In this document: positions 1 through 10,090 of the stretch, one piece after another
Layout of the letters: every line of letters begins with the position of its first letter
How positions within the stretch are numbered: position 1 is the stretch's first letter
Source: Paraburkholderia antibiotica
Lineage (GTDB): Bacteria > Pseudomonadota > Gammaproteobacteria > Burkholderiales > Burkholderiaceae
Reading direction: 5' to 3'
Assembly (NCBI RefSeq): GCF_012927125.1
Contig: NZ_JABBFZ010000005.1
Location: 307,752-371,751 of the forward strand
DNA length: 64,000 bases
Program-made: the position numbers and the translations under genes
The notes under the pieces: model-generated
Database searches by the model: none
What the model was told of the DNA's origin: nothing
Seen by the model: the letters and a program-made list of their open reading frames with translations, nothing else

Positions 1-1564
1 GTGGCTCGAAAGCGAGGACCGCAAGAAGGTCGGTCAGCATCTGAAATACGACGAACAGGTGCTCGCGAATTACGGCATTGAAATGCGCGGCGTTCAGCAC
101 GACACGCTACTCGAATCGTACGTGCTCGAGTCGCATCGCACGCACGACATGGACAGTCTCGCGCTGCGCCATCTCGGCGTGAAGACGATCAAGTACGAAG
201 AGATTTGCGGCAAGGGCGCGCAACAGATCGGCTTCGACGAAGTCGCGCTGGAGCAGGCCGCCGAATACGCGGCCGAAGACGCCGACATCACATTACGCTT
301 GCATCAGGCGCTGTACCCGCAGATCGCCGCGGAGAAGACGCTCGAACACGTGTACAGCGCGATCGAAGTGCCGACCTCGCGCGTGCTGCGCAAGATGGAA
401 CGCACGGGCGTGCTGATCGACGCGGACAAGCTGCGCCAGCAGAGTAGCGAGATCGCCACGCGGCTGATCCAACTCGAAGGCGAGGCGTACGAACTCGCGG
501 GCGGCGAATTCAATCTCGGCTCGCCGAAGCAGATCGGCCAGATCTTCTTCGAGAAGCTGGAGCTGCCGGTCGTCAAGAAGACGCCGAGCGGCGCGCCGTC
601 CACCGACGAAGAAGTGCTGCAGAAGCTCGCCGAAGACTATCCGCTGCCGAAGATCCTGCTCGAGCATCGCGGTCTGTCGAAGCTGAAGTCGACCTATACC
701 GACAAGCTGCCGCGCATGGTCAACGCGCAAACTGGTCGCGTGCACACGAACTACGCGCAGGCCGTCGCGGTGACGGGCCGGCTTGCGTCGAACGATCCGA
801 ACCTGCAGAACATCCCGGTGCGCACCGGCGAAGGCCGGCGCATTCGCGAGGCATTCATCGCGCCGCCGGGACACAAGCTCGTGTCCGCCGACTATTCGCA
901 GATCGAATTGCGCATCATGGCGCACATCTCCGGCGACGAATCGCTGATGCGCGCGTTCGCGCAGGGCGAGGATATTCACCGCGCCACCGCGTCGGAAATC
1001 TTCAGCGTGACACCGCTCGAAGTGTCGAGCGATCAGCGGCGCGTCGCGAAGGTCATCAATTTCGGCCTGATCTATGGCATGAGCGCGTTCGGTCTCGCGT
1101 CGAACCTCGGCATCACGCGCGATGCGGCGAAGATGTATATCGACCGCTACTTCGCGCGTTATCCGGGTGTCGCGCGTTACATGGACGAGACGCGTTTGAG
1201 CGCGAAGGCGAAGGGCTACGTCGAGACCGTGTTCGGCCGTCGCCTGTGGCTGCCGGAGATCAACGGCGGCAACGGTCCGCGCCGTCAGGCCGCCGAGCGC
1301 GCGGCGATCAACGCGCCGATGCAGGGCACCGCCGCCGATCTGATCAAGCTGTCGATGATCGCGGTGCAGAAGTGGATCGAAGATTCGCGGATCGGCACGC
1401 GCATGATCATGCAGGTGCACGACGAACTGATTCTCGAAGTCCCCGACGCCGAATTGTCAGAAGTCCGCAAGCGCTTGCCCGAACTGATGTGCGGCGTCGC
1501 CGCGCTGAAGGTGCCGCTCGTCGCCGAAGTCGGCGCCGGGCTGAACTGGGAAGAAGCGCATTAA
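1..1564 (+). CDS. polA: DNA polymerase I, C-terminal part (5' end outside window)
   Basis: This is the 3' end of DNA polymerase I, the enzyme that removes RNA primers and fills gaps in replication and repair. The reading frame is open from base 2 with no start, so the 5'-nuclease domain and part of the 3'-5' exonuclease domain lie upstream of the window. About 520 residues are visible. The start of this part ([11 protein letters not shown]) belongs to the proofreading-like domain. The polymerase domain carries all three family A motifs: motif A DYSQIELR (about base 890), motif [15 protein letters not shown] (about 1040-1080) and motif C QVHDEL (about 1412). Typical length is 900-930 residues. 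No odd features were seen in the visible part. Confidence 0.97.
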   Translation, partial: WLESEDRKKVGQHLKYDEQVLANYGIEMRGVQHDTLLESYVLESHRTHDMDSLALRHLGVKTIKYEEICGKGAQQIGFDEVALEQAAEYAAEDADITLRLHQALYPQIAAEKTLEHVYSAIEVPTSRVLRKMERTGVLIDADKLRQQSSEIATRLIQLEGEAYELAGGEFNLGSPKQIGQIFFEKLELPVVKKTPSGAPSTDEEVLQKLAEDYPLPKILLEHRGLSKLKSTYTDKLPRMVNAQTGRVHTNYAQAVAVTGRLASNDPNLQNIPVRTGEGRRIREAFIAPPGHKLVSADYSQIELRIMAHISGDESLMRAFAQGEDIHRATASEIFSVTPLEVSSDQRRVAKVINFGLIYGMSAFGLASNLGITRDAAKMYIDRYFARYPGVARYMDETRLSAKAKGYVETVFGRRLWLPEINGGNGPRRQAAERAAINAPMQGTAADLIKLSMIAVQKWIEDSRIGTRMIMQVHDELILEVPDAELSEVRKRLPELMCGVAALKVPLVAEVGAGLNWEEAH

Positions 1565-1721
1565 CCTGTTTGTGACACGCGCGCGATAACGTCGTGCGCA
1601 TGTCACACATGGGTTTTGGCGACTTGTGGCCGCCCGTGTGGGTCGAGGACAATCGGTGCAGGACGGCGCATTCGTGCGCAGCGTCGCGACGCATAATTCA
1701 TCGGCTACACGGAGAAGTGCA

Positions 1722-3077
1722 ATGCATCGATTTATCGTCGTTGGGGGAGGTGCGGGCGGCTTGGAACTGGCGACACGCCTCGGGGACCGCTATGGCGCCC
1801 GCAAGACGGGCAGTGGCGCGCGGGCGCAGGTCACGCTGGTGGACCGCAACCCCACGCATATCTGGAAACCGCTGCTGCATGAGGTCGCGGCCGGCAGCAT
1901 GGACCCGTTCACGCAGGAGCTCGAATACGCGGCGCAGGCGCGCTGGCATGGCTTCGAGTTCCAGCAGGGCGAGCTGACCGGGCTCGACCGCACGAATCGC
2001 CGTATCACGCTCGGCACCCTGCTCGACGACGACGGCGCGGTGCTGCTGCCCGAGCGCGAGCTCGAGTACGACACGCTGGTCGTCGCGATCGGCAGCACCA
2101 CGGCCTTCTTCGGCGTCCAGGGCGCCGCCGAATTCTCCATTGCGCTCGATACCGTTGGCCAGGCCGAGCGTTTCCGCAAGCGTCTGATCGCGGCGTGCAT
2201 GCGCGCCGAGCATCAGGAGCACGAGCCGGTCGAGTCGCGACCGGGACCCGGCACGTGGTCGTCGAGCGAGCCGCGCATTCAGGTGGCGATCGTCGGTGGC
2301 GGCGCGACGGGGGTGGAGCTGTCCGCGGAGTTGCGCAATACCGCGCAGGTGCTGTCCGCGTACGGCCTGCACAAGCTCGATCCGCGGCATGACGTCGGCA
2401 TCGTGCTGATCGAGGCGGGGCCGCGCATTCTGCCGGCGTTGCAGGAGCGCGTGTCCACCGCCACCGCCGAATTGCTGACCAAGCTTGGCGTGAAGCTGAT
2501 GATCGGCGAGACCGTGGCCGAGGTCGCGCCCGGTTTCATCCGCACCGCGAGCGGTCATACCGTGCGCGCCGATCTGACCGTGTGGGCAGCCGGCATCAAG
2601 GCGCCGGCGGTGCTTGGGCAACTCGACGGTCTGCCGGTCAACCGGCTCGGCCAGCTCAACGTGCGCCGCACGCTGCAAACCGAAATCGACGACAACATCT
2701 TCGCGCTCGGCGACTGCGCGGCCTGTGCGTGGCCGGGCAACGAGCGCAACGTGCCGCCGCGCGCGCAGGCCGCGCATCAGCAGGCGAGCTTTCTGCTGAA
2801 GGCGCTGGCGGCGCGGCTCGACAACAAGCCGCTGCCGGAGTTCACCTATCGCGACTTCGGCTCGCTGGTGTCGCTCGGGCACTTCAGCGCGGTCGGCAAT
2901 CTGATGGGCGGGGTGATCGGCGGCAACATGCTGATTGAGGGGCTGTTCGCGCGCTTCATGTATATGTCGCTGTACCGGTTGCATATCGCGGCGCTGCACG
3001 GCTATCCGCGCATGGTCCTCGATACCTTCGCGCACTGGCTGCGCCGCACCACGCTGCCGCGCGTCAAGCTGCACTGA
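1722..3077 (+). CDS. Type II NADH dehydrogenase (NAD(P)/FAD-dependent oxidoreductase)
   Basis: A 451-residue pyridine nucleotide-disulfide family flavoprotein resembling the single-subunit, non-proton-pumping NADH:quinone oxidoreductase (NDH-2). It has an N-terminal FAD-binding GGGAGG motif (residues 8-13), a second Rossmann motif GGGATG for NADH near residue 190, and a FALGDCAA segment typical of the second FAD contact. The C terminus is basic and amphipathic, as expected for peripheral binding to the inner membrane face. I chose ATG 1722 because GGAG sits 8-11 bases upstream and the FAD motif must lie close to the N terminus; a longer frame from 1626 lacks family similarity at its start. 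It stands alone between polA and the hydrolase. Confidence 0.85.
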   Translation: MHRFIVVGGGAGGLELATRLGDRYGARKTGSGARAQVTLVDRNPTHIWKPLLHEVAAGSMDPFTQELEYAAQARWHGFEFQQGELTGLDRTNRRITLGTLLDDDGAVLLPERELEYDTLVVAIGSTTAFFGVQGAAEFSIALDTVGQAERFRKRLIAACMRAEHQEHEPVESRPGPGTWSSSEPRIQVAIVGGGATGVELSAELRNTAQVLSAYGLHKLDPRHDVGIVLIEAGPRILPALQERVSTATAELLTKLGVKLMIGETVAEVAPGFIRTASGHTVRADLTVWAAGIKAPAVLGQLDGLPVNRLGQLNVRRTLQTEIDDNIFALGDCAACAWPGNERNVPPRAQAAHQQASFLLKALAARLDNKPLPEFTYRDFGSLVSLGHFSAVGNLMGGVIGGNMLIEGLFARFMYMSLYRLHIAALHGYPRMVLDTFAHWLRRTTLPRVKLH

Positions 3078-3184
3078 CCGCGCTGACGGGCTGACGCGGG
3101 CCGGCGGTCACCCTGGTCGAAGCTGCAACGGGATGCGGGCAAGGCGTATCCTGTTGCATCTAACAATTCATCGAGGAGCGCCGC

Positions 3185-4057
3185 ATGCTGAAACCCGAAG
3201 TCGACAGTCTGATCCCGCACGTTCCCTTCAATCGGCGCACCTTCATCAAGGCCGCGCTCGGCACCGGTTTCGCGGCGGCGGTGCTGCCGGTCTCGGCGCA
3301 AACCATCCATACCGACAGCGATGGCCTCGAAGCCGGCGAAGTGGCGTTCCATTCGGGCGGTACGCTGATCCCGGCCTATCGCGCGCAGCCGAAGGGCAAG
3401 ACACATCTGCCGGTGATCCTCGTCGTGCATGAGATCTTCGGCGTGCACGAGCATATCGCCGACGTCTGCCGGCGCTTCGCGAAGCAGGGCTATCTGGCGA
3501 TCGCGCCGAACCTGTACGAGCGCGAGGGCGATCCGACGGTCTACACGAGCATGCAGCAGTTGAGCGAGCAACTGGTCAGCAAGGTCCCCGACGAGCAGGT
3601 GTTGGCCGATCTCGACGCGGCCGCCGCGTGGGCCGGCGAAAACGGCGGCGACCTGAGCCGGCTCGGCGTGAACGGCTTCTGCTGGGGCGGGCGCATCGCG
3701 TGGCTGTACGCCGAGCACAATCCGCGCGTGAAGGCGGGCGTGGCCTGGTATGGTCGCGTGACCGGCGCGAAGAATGCGATGACGCCGGCCAATCCGATCG
3801 ACCTCGTCGCCAGCCTGCACGCGCCGGTGCTCGGCATGTACGGGCGCCAGGACCAGAGCATTCCGCAGGACACCCTCGAGCAGATGAAGCAGGCGATCGC
3901 GCAAGGTCCGCAGGCGGGGCGGGGTTCGCAGTTCGTCGTCTATGACGATGCGGGTCACGCGTTTTTCGCCGATTACCGGCCGAGCTACCGGAAGGCCGAT
4001 GCGGAGGATGGCTGGCGTCGCGCGCTGGTGTGGTTCAAGCAGCACGGGGTGGCGTGA
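3185..4057 (+). CDS. Dienelactone hydrolase family protein with Tat signal
   Basis: A 290-residue alpha/beta hydrolase of the dienelactone hydrolase family. The N terminus has a twin-arginine motif NRRTFIK (residues 16-22) followed by a hydrophobic stretch ending in VSAQ, so export through Tat is likely. The family triad is visible: Cys166 in GFCWGG, Asp223 in YGRQDQS, and His258 in DDAGHAFF. A GAGGAG ribosome site lies just ahead of ATG 3185. The substrate is unknown; many exported members act on lactones or esters other than classical dienelactone. It ends before a strong two-way terminator shared with the convergent sulfurtransferase. Confidence 0.88.
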   Translation: MLKPEVDSLIPHVPFNRRTFIKAALGTGFAAAVLPVSAQTIHTDSDGLEAGEVAFHSGGTLIPAYRAQPKGKTHLPVILVVHEIFGVHEHIADVCRRFAKQGYLAIAPNLYEREGDPTVYTSMQQLSEQLVSKVPDEQVLADLDAAAAWAGENGGDLSRLGVNGFCWGGRIAWLYAEHNPRVKAGVAWYGRVTGAKNAMTPANPIDLVASLHAPVLGMYGRQDQSIPQDTLEQMKQAIAQGPQAGRGSQFVVYDDAGHAFFADYRPSYRKADAEDGWRRALVWFKQHGVA

Positions 4058-4149
4058 CACGCGCCAGCGAAGTTGACGAACGTTGACAAAGCTTGCGGGC
4101 TTTAAAGAATCTTCACGTTTCGTCGATCGAACCGGAAAACTGATGAATG

Positions 4150-4190
4150 AAAAAGGCCGTTGCCGCTTTGACGCGGCAACGGCCTTTTTT
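4150..4190. terminator. Bidirectional Rho-independent terminator
   Basis: A perfect 17-bp stem (arms 4150-4166 and 4173-4189, loop TTTGAC) flanked by A-run on the left and T-run on the right. It separates the convergent dienelactone hydrolase and sulfurtransferase genes and should work in both directions. Confidence 0.9.
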
Positions 4191-4222
4191 GTTAAGGGTC
4201 GCGGTTCGTGTTCAGTTCGTGC

Positions 4223-5092
4223 TCAGGGATTCGCGCCCGTCGCCACCGGCCGCTTCGGGTCCGAACTCCATTCGCTCCACGAGCCCGCATAGAGCGCCGA
4301 GCCATGCAGGCCGGCAATCTCCATCGCCAGCGAATTCACGCAGGCGGTGACGCCCGAGCCGCATTGCAGCACCACGTGCTCGGGCGGCGTGTCGCCGAGC
4401 AGCGCGTGGAATTCCTCGCGCAGCGTGTGGGCGGCCTTGAAGCGGCCGTCGGCGGTGAGGTTGTCCTTGAAGAAGCGATTGAGCGCGCCCGGGATATGGC
4501 CGCCGACGCGATCGAGCGTTTCGTTCTCGCCGCGATAGCGATCGGCCGCGCGCGCATCGACGACGACGCGCTCTTTCGAACCGAGATTGCGCTCGACCGC
4601 CTGTGCATCGACGGTGACGGCGAGCGGCGCGGCCGCGTTGAAGTCGCCGGTGTTTTGCGCGGGCGCGTCTTGCGTCAATGCCTGGCCGGCCGCTTCCCAA
4701 GTCTGCAGTCCGCCGTCGAGCAGCGCGACCGCGTCGTGGCCGAGCCAGCGCAGCAGCCACCAGACGCGCGCCGCGTACATGCCACCTTGTGCGTCGTAGG
4801 CCACGACCTGCTGACCCTGCTTGAGCCCGCGCGATTCGAGCGTCTCGACCAGCCGCGCGCGATCCGGCAGCGGATGCCGGCCGTTCGAGCCGTTCTTCGG
4901 CCCGGACAGATCGCGATCGAGATGCAGATAGTGCGCGCCAGGCAGATGGCCGGCCAGATAGGCTTTCTCGCCCGCTTCGGCATTGGTGAGATCGAACCGG
5001 CAGTCGATCACGAACACGCTGCCCGGCGCGGCTGCGAGCCGTTCGGCGAGATTGATCGCGGAGATCAGGGTGGTGTAGTGAGTGTGGGGCAT
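4223..5092 (-). CDS. sseA: 3-mercaptopyruvate/thiosulfate sulfurtransferase (tandem rhodanese)
   Basis: A 289-residue protein with two rhodanese domains (about residues 8-140 and 160-285). The second domain has the active-site loop CGSGVTAC starting at Cys244, the form seen in bacterial SseA-type enzymes. It transfers sulfane sulfur from 3-mercaptopyruvate or thiosulfate to cyanide or thiols; which donor is preferred cannot be read with certainty from sequence. The first domain lacks a catalytic Cys in its loop (YDAQGGMYAARV), normal for the family. The gene is monocistronic: a terminator at 5183-5206 separates it from the upstream Rieske gene, and a shared terminator lies downstream. Confidence 0.9.
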   Translation of the reverse strand: MPHTHYTTLISAINLAERLAAAPGSVFVIDCRFDLTNAEAGEKAYLAGHLPGAHYLHLDRDLSGPKNGSNGRHPLPDRARLVETLESRGLKQGQQVVAYDAQGGMYAARVWWLLRWLGHDAVALLDGGLQTWEAAGQALTQDAPAQNTGDFNAAAPLAVTVDAQAVERNLGSKERVVVDARAADRYRGENETLDRVGGHIPGALNRFFKDNLTADGRFKAAHTLREEFHALLGDTPPEHVVLQCGSGVTACVNSLAMEIAGLHGSALYAGSWSEWSSDPKRPVATGANP

Positions 5093-5182
5093 GGCGTCTC
5101 CTCGATACGGGCGATGGCGGCTTCGGCTGCACGTTGTGGCGCGGCGGGCGGATGGCCGGTCTATGTCGGTAGTCTAAACAAA

Positions 5183-5206
5183 AAAGACGGGCCGCAGCCC
5201 GTCTTT
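5183..5206 (-). terminator. Rho-independent terminator of the Rieske oxygenase gene
   Basis: Arms 5183-5192 (AAAGACGGGC) and 5197-5206 with a 4-base loop; on the minus strand the stem is followed by a T-run. It lies 34 bases past the stop codon at 5240. Confidence 0.85.
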
Positions 5207-5239
5207 CCGTGTATCGATTCCGATGCCTCGCGGCGTGAA

Positions 5240-6352
5240 TCAGATCGTGCCGAGTTCGCGGCGCAGAAACTCGTGGAAGTGCTGCATGCCGTCTTCCATC
5301 GGGCTCTGATACGGACCGACCTGCGACTCGCCGCGCTCCATCAGCGCGAACCGGCCGGCGTCCATGCGCTCGGCGATTTCGTCGTCTTCACGCGCCGTTT
5401 CCATATAGGCGGCGCGCTCGGCCTCGACGAAGTCGCGTTCGAACAGCGCGATTTCCTCGGGGTAATAGAACTCCACCACGTTGGTGGTTTTCTGCGGACC
5501 GCGCGGAATCAGCCACGACACGACCAGCACGTGCGGATACCACTCGATCATGATGCCGGGGTAATACACCATCCAGATCGCGCCGAATTCGGGCGGGTTG
5601 CCGCCACGGAAGCGCAGCACCTCGTCGTGCCACTTGCGATACGTCGGGCTGCCCGGCTGCTCCAGATCCTTGTGCACGCCGACCGTCTGTACGCTGTACC
5701 AGTCGCCGAACTCCCAGGTCAGATCGTCGCAGTTGACGAAGCTGCCGAGGCCCGGATGGAACGGTGCGACGTGATAGTCCTCCAGATAGACCTCGATGAA
5801 GGTCTTCCAGTTGTAGTTGCACTCGTGGACTTCGACGTGATCGAACATGAAGCCCGAAAAGTCGAAATGACGGCTCGGGCCCAGACGCGCGAGATCTTTC
5901 GCGACGTCGCGTCCCTGTGCCTCGAACAGCAGCCCCTGCCAGTTCTGCAGCGGCGTGGCGCCGAGATTCAGGCACGGGTTGTCGGCGAAATGCGGGGCGC
6001 CGAGCAGCTCGCCTTTGAGGTCGTATGTCCAGCGATGCAGCGGACAGACAATGTTCTGCGCCTGGCCGCGACCGTTGAGCATGATGGCTTGCCGGTGGCG
6101 GCACACGTTCGACAGCAGTTCGATTTGCGATTGCTGGTTACGCACGAGTACCCGCCCCTCGCGTTCGCTGGGCAAGGCAAAATAATCCCCCGCTTCGGGC
6201 ACCATCAGATCGTGGCCGATGTAGCGAGGACCTTTCTTGAAAAGGGTGTCGATTTCGCGCGTAAGAAGCGCTTCGTCAAAGTAAGCCGTGACTGGCAGCT
6301 GGCTGTGGACAGACCGCAACTGCAATGCATTGCTCAGATTGGACATTCCCAC
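5240..6352 (-). CDS. Rieske [2Fe-2S] aromatic ring-hydroxylating oxygenase, alpha subunit type
   Basis: A 370-residue Rieske non-heme iron oxygenase. The Rieske cluster ligands are Cys84/His86 (CRHRQA) and Cys103/His106 (CPLHRW). The mononuclear iron histidines are His194 and His199 (EDYHVAPFHPG). The protein therefore has the full electron-transfer and catalytic core. No ferredoxin, reductase or beta subunit is nearby, so electrons must come from partners encoded elsewhere. Relatives include choline/carnitine-type and aromatic oxygenases; the substrate cannot be assigned. Two start codons two residues apart (MGM) are possible. The gene is divergent from xseB. Confidence 0.85.
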   Translation of the reverse strand: MGMSNLSNALQLRSVHSQLPVTAYFDEALLTREIDTLFKKGPRYIGHDLMVPEAGDYFALPSEREGRVLVRNQQSQIELLSNVCRHRQAIMLNGRGQAQNIVCPLHRWTYDLKGELLGAPHFADNPCLNLGATPLQNWQGLLFEAQGRDVAKDLARLGPSRHFDFSGFMFDHVEVHECNYNWKTFIEVYLEDYHVAPFHPGLGSFVNCDDLTWEFGDWYSVQTVGVHKDLEQPGSPTYRKWHDEVLRFRGGNPPEFGAIWMVYYPGIMIEWYPHVLVVSWLIPRGPQKTTNVVEFYYPEEIALFERDFVEAERAAYMETAREDDEIAERMDAGRFALMERGESQVGPYQSPMEDGMQHFHEFLRRELGTI

Positions 6353-6666
6353 TCCCGTGAAGACGTGAAAGCAGTGAACAACCCAACCATCGATAGATTC
6401 GATTTAGGGAACCGGCAATTATACCCGTTTCCCCTCTGCTGGGGCACTTAAGTATCTGATTTGGGTTAAAAATGTCAGGAAAGTTCGGCATTTTTGCCGC
6501 AGACCCGTGGCTTTTTTTCTGCGAGACTTCAGGGTCGAAGAGGGGAAAAAGCAGGGATAAGTCAGGGTTGAAACGGGGTGGGACGGCGGGGCGCAGGGTG
6601 GCGAGCGGGTCGAAACTGTCGCTTTTGCCGTAGAATGTCCGACTTGTTTTAATTTTGCGACTATTC
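6353..6666. other. Divergent intergenic region, Rieske oxygenase / xseB
   Basis: This 314-base gap must hold promoters for both the minus-strand Rieske gene and the plus-strand xseB-ispA-dxs cluster. A -10-like TAGAAT at 6631-6636 suits xseB but its -35 partner is poor. No RNA gene, repeat or convincing small reading frame was seen. Confidence 0.5.
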
Positions 6667-6975
6667 ATGGCGAAGACCGCATCGAAAGATTCCGCCGCCG
6701 CATCCGCTGAAAACGGCGATAGCGCGCCGCTGCCGGAGAACTACGAGGCCGCGCAGGCGGAGCTGGAAGAGCTCGTCGCACGCATGGAAGGCGGCAGCCT
6801 GAGCCTCGAGGAATCGCTGAGCGCGTATCGCCGTGGCGCGGCGCTCGTCGCGTTCTGTCAGCAGCAGCTCGAAAAGGTCGAGCAGCAGGTGCGCGTGCTC
6901 GACGGCGAGACGCTCAAGCCTCTGCCCATGAATACCGCAGGCACAGCCGCGACTGAAAGCGGGGACGACCTATGA
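6667..6975 (+). CDS. xseB: Exodeoxyribonuclease VII small subunit
   Basis: A 102-residue protein matching XseB, the small subunit that assembles in several copies on XseA to make exonuclease VII, which degrades single-stranded DNA. The family core is visible at residues 25-75 (YEAAQAELEELVARMEGG, SLEESLSAYRRGAAL). I chose ATG 6667 (MAKTASKD) over the TTG four codons upstream. The stop overlaps the start of ispA (ATGA at 6972-6975), so the two are translationally coupled. The xseB-ispA-dxs order is common in proteobacteria. Confidence 0.95.
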   Translation: MAKTASKDSAAASAENGDSAPLPENYEAAQAELEELVARMEGGSLSLEESLSAYRRGAALVAFCQQQLEKVEQQVRVLDGETLKPLPMNTAGTAATESGDDL

Positions 6976-7853
6976 CATTCGAACAATGGACGCGCTCGGT
7001 GCTCGAGCGTGTCGAAACGGCGCTGGAAAACTATCTGCCGGCCGAGACGACCGAACCCGCCAAACTGCACGAAGCAATGCGCTATGCGGTGCTGGGCGGC
7101 GGCAAGCGGGTGCGGCCGCTGTTGTGCCATGCGGCCGGCGAGCTGACCGGCGCGCGCGTCGAGTGCCTCGACGCGGCGGCGGCGGCGCTGGAAATGATTC
7201 ACGTGTATTCGCTCGTGCACGACGACATGCCGTGCATGGACGACGACGCACTGCGCCGCGGCAAGCCGACGGTCCACGTCAAGTATGACGAGGCGACCGC
7301 GCTGCTGGTCGGCGATGCGCTGCAATCGCAGGCGTTCGTTGCGCTGACTTCGGACGTGCTGGGCGCGCAGCAGCAGGCATCGCTCGTGCGCGAGCTGGCG
7401 TTGGCGAGCGGCTCGATCGGCATGTGCGGCGGTCAGGCCATCGATCTGGCGAGCGTCGGCCACACGCTGACGCGCCCGCAGCTCGAGACCATGCATCGCA
7501 TGAAGACCGGCGCGCTGTTGCGCGCGGCCGTGCGCATGGGTGCGCTGGCCGGCGAGACGCCGGACGCGCAGGCGCTGGCTTCGCTCGACGCATACGCCGC
7601 GGCGGTCGGCCTCGCGTTTCAGGTCGTCGACGACATTCTCGACGTCACGACCGACTCCGCGACGCTCGGCAAGACCGCCGGCAAGGACGCGAAGGACGGC
7701 AAGCCGACCTACGTGTCGATTATCGGGCTCGACGCGTCGCGCGCACTCGCGGCGCAACTGCGCAGCGACGCCCACGCCGCGCTCGCGCCGTTCGGCGCGC
7801 GCGCGCAGCGTCTTGCCGAACTGGCCGACCTGGTGGTGAACCGGGTCAGCTGA
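6972..7853 (+). CDS. ispA: Farnesyl diphosphate synthase (polyprenyl synthetase)
   Basis: A 293-residue trans-prenyltransferase that condenses isopentenyl diphosphate with dimethylallyl/geranyl diphosphate to give farnesyl diphosphate. The first aspartate-rich motif DDMPCMDDD lies at residues 84-92 and the second, DDILD, near residues 219-224; GGGKRVRP (42-49) binds the substrate. Length fits IspA (about 295). It overlaps the xseB stop by 4 bases and is followed 87 bases later by dxs, which feeds the same isoprenoid pathway. Confidence 0.95.
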   Translation: MTFEQWTRSVLERVETALENYLPAETTEPAKLHEAMRYAVLGGGKRVRPLLCHAAGELTGARVECLDAAAAALEMIHVYSLVHDDMPCMDDDALRRGKPTVHVKYDEATALLVGDALQSQAFVALTSDVLGAQQQASLVRELALASGSIGMCGGQAIDLASVGHTLTRPQLETMHRMKTGALLRAAVRMGALAGETPDAQALASLDAYAAAVGLAFQVVDDILDVTTDSATLGKTAGKDAKDGKPTYVSIIGLDASRALAAQLRSDAHAALAPFGARAQRLAELADLVVNRVS

Positions 7854-7940
7854 ACGCGAAAGCCCGCCGCCGCGCACTCTCCATCCCCGGGGTGCATGTA
7901 TGAAGTGCGGGCGCGTAAGTTTTCCTACAATGGAACGACG

Positions 7941-9848
7941 ATGTACGACTTGCTGAAAACCATCGACGACCCGGCAGCCCTGCGCCGCCTCGATCGCCGC
8001 CAATTGCAACCGCTTGCAGACGAGTTGCGCGCTTTTGTGCTCGACAGCGTATCGCAGACGGGCGGCCATCTCTCGTCCAACCTCGGCACGGTCGAGTTGA
8101 CCATTGCTCTGCACTATGTGTTCGACACGCCGCACGACCGCATCGTCTGGGACGTCGGCCATCAGACCTATCCGCACAAGATCCTGACGGGTCGCCGCGA
8201 CCAGATGCACACGCTGCGTCAGCTGGGCGGCATCTCGGGCTTCCCGAAACGCGACGAATCCGAATACGACACGTTCGGCACCGCGCACTCGAGCACGTCG
8301 ATCTCGGCCGCGCTCGGCATGGCGGTCGCGAGCAAGCTGCAGGGCGACAACCGCATGGGCATCGCCGTGATCGGCGACGGCGCGATGACGGCCGGCATGG
8401 CCTTCGAGGCAATGAACAACGCGGGCGTCGAAGACGATGTGCCGCTGCTCGTGATCCTCAACGACAACGACATGTCGATTTCGCCGCCGGTCGGCGCGCT
8501 GAATCGCCATCTCGCGCGCCTGATGTCGGGCCGCTTCTACGCTGCCGCGCGTGCGGGCGTCGAACGCGTGCTGCGCGTCGCGCCGCCGATGCTCGATCTC
8601 GCCCGCAAGCTCGAAGAGCACGCGAAGGGCATGATCGTGCCGGCTACGCTGTTCGAGGAGTTCGGTTTCAACTACATCGGCCCGATCGACGGTCATGATC
8701 TCGACTCGCTGATCCCGACGCTGCAGAACATCAAGGAACTGCGCGGCCCGCAATTCCTGCACGTGGTCACGAAGAAAGGCCAGGGTTACAAGCTGGCCGA
8801 GGCCGATCCGGTGCTGTACCACGGCCCGGGCAAGTTCAATCCGGCCGAAGGCATCAAGCCGGCCACGACGCCGTCGAAGAAGACCTACACGCAGGTGTTC
8901 GGCGAATGGCTGTGCGATGCGGCCGAGCTCGACTCGCGCGTGGTCGGCATCACGCCGGCGATGCGTGAAGGCTCGGGCATGGTCGAGTTCGAGAAGCGCT
9001 TCCCGGATCGCTACTTCGACGTCGGCATCGCCGAGCAGCACGCGGTGACGTTCGCCGGCGGTCTCGCCGCGGACGGCATGAAGCCGGTCGTCGCGATCTA
9101 CTCGACCTTCCTGCAACGTGCGTACGACCAGCTGATCCACGACGTCGCGCTGCAAAACCTGCCGGTCGTGTTCGCGATCGACCGCGCGGGCCTCGTCGGC
9201 GCGGACGGCGCGACGCACGCGGGCGCCTACGACCTCGCGTTCATGCGCTGCATCCCGAACATGACCGTGATGGCGCCGGCGGACGAAAACGAATGCCGCC
9301 AGATGCTGTACACCGCATTGCAGCAGCCGAACCCGACCGCGGTGCGCTATCCGCGCGGTGCCGGCACGGGCGTCGCGACCGTCAAGCAGATGGCCGCACT
9401 GCCGGTTGGCAAGGGCGAAGTGCGTCGCGAGACCTCGCAGCCGGCCGGCAAGCGCATCGCGATTCTCGCGTTCGGCACGATGGTCGCGCCGTCGCTTGCA
9501 GCGGCCGAGCAACTCGACGCCACGGTCGCGAATATGCGCTTCGTGAAGCCGCTCGACGCTGAACTCGTGCGTCAGCTCGCCGAAACGCACGACGCGATCG
9601 TCACCGTCGAGGAAGGCTGCATCATGGGCGGCGCGGGTTCGGCCTGCGTCGAAGCCCTGCTCGAGAGTGGGGCTATGCGACCCGTACTACAATTGGGCCT
9701 CCCCGACCGGTTCATCGATCATGGGGACCCGGCCAAGCTGCTCGCCGCGTGCGGTCTCGACGCCGCGGGTATCGCCCGGTCGATCCGCGAACGCTTCCTC
9801 GCGAGCGGCGCGGTCGGCGGTCAATCGTCGGTGAAGCGCGTCGCGTAA
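7941..9848 (+). CDS. dxs: 1-deoxy-D-xylulose-5-phosphate synthase
   Basis: A 635-residue thiamine-diphosphate enzyme that joins pyruvate and glyceraldehyde-3-phosphate in the first step of the MEP isoprenoid pathway. The ThDP site [18 protein letters not shown] is present in the first third, the transketolase-like pyrimidine domain ([15 protein letters not shown]) in the middle, and the C-terminal domain carries TVEEGC. I chose ATG 7941 (MYDLLKTI), with GGAA 5-8 bases upstream, because Dxs proteins of this group start there; an upstream GTG/ATG near 7896 adds unrelated residues. It is probably co-transcribed with xseB and ispA. Confidence 0.97.
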   Translation: MYDLLKTIDDPAALRRLDRRQLQPLADELRAFVLDSVSQTGGHLSSNLGTVELTIALHYVFDTPHDRIVWDVGHQTYPHKILTGRRDQMHTLRQLGGISGFPKRDESEYDTFGTAHSSTSISAALGMAVASKLQGDNRMGIAVIGDGAMTAGMAFEAMNNAGVEDDVPLLVILNDNDMSISPPVGALNRHLARLMSGRFYAAARAGVERVLRVAPPMLDLARKLEEHAKGMIVPATLFEEFGFNYIGPIDGHDLDSLIPTLQNIKELRGPQFLHVVTKKGQGYKLAEADPVLYHGPGKFNPAEGIKPATTPSKKTYTQVFGEWLCDAAELDSRVVGITPAMREGSGMVEFEKRFPDRYFDVGIAEQHAVTFAGGLAADGMKPVVAIYSTFLQRAYDQLIHDVALQNLPVVFAIDRAGLVGADGATHAGAYDLAFMRCIPNMTVMAPADENECRQMLYTALQQPNPTAVRYPRGAGTGVATVKQMAALPVGKGEVRRETSQPAGKRIAILAFGTMVAPSLAAAEQLDATVANMRFVKPLDAELVRQLAETHDAIVTVEEGCIMGGAGSACVEALLESGAMRPVLQLGLPDRFIDHGDPAKLLAACGLDAAGIARSIRERFLASGAVGGQSSVKRVA

Positions 9849-9932
9849 GCGCGCCAGCACCGGTCGTACCGACTGGGCTGCCCGCGTGTATCACTCACGC
9901 GACGGCGACCACGGCAATCTCCAGTTTGAACG

Positions 9933-9978
9933 GACGGGCGTTGCGGCCCGTCACCCAACGCCGGCAGGAGCCGGCGTT
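9933..9978 (+). other. Two tandem GC-rich hairpins between dxs and folE2
   Basis: Two perfect inverted repeats lie close together: 9933-9939 with 9946-9952 (GACGGGC/GCCCGTC, 6-base loop) and 9957-9965 with 9970-9978 (AACGCCGGC/GCCGGCGTT, loop AGGA). No T-run follows either. They may end dxs transcription without a U-tract or fold in the folE2 leader. Confidence 0.5.
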
Positions 9979-10090
9979 CGCCGTTGCGCGCGCCGATCCG
10001 CACGGCCGCCGGGCGCCCGAACCGCTGCGCGACAATCCCGATGCAGCGAAATCTCGGGGCCGCCCGGCGCTTTCCAGAAAGGACACAAGA

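Noticed and set aside
4208..6451. 747-codon plus-strand frame
   Set aside because: It lies antisense to the sulfurtransferase and Rieske genes, which have clear catalytic motifs and lengths; long antisense frames are common in GC-rich DNA.
6858..9590. 910-codon minus-strand frame
   Set aside because: Antisense to ispA and dxs, rich in Arg/His/Ala typical of shadow frames.
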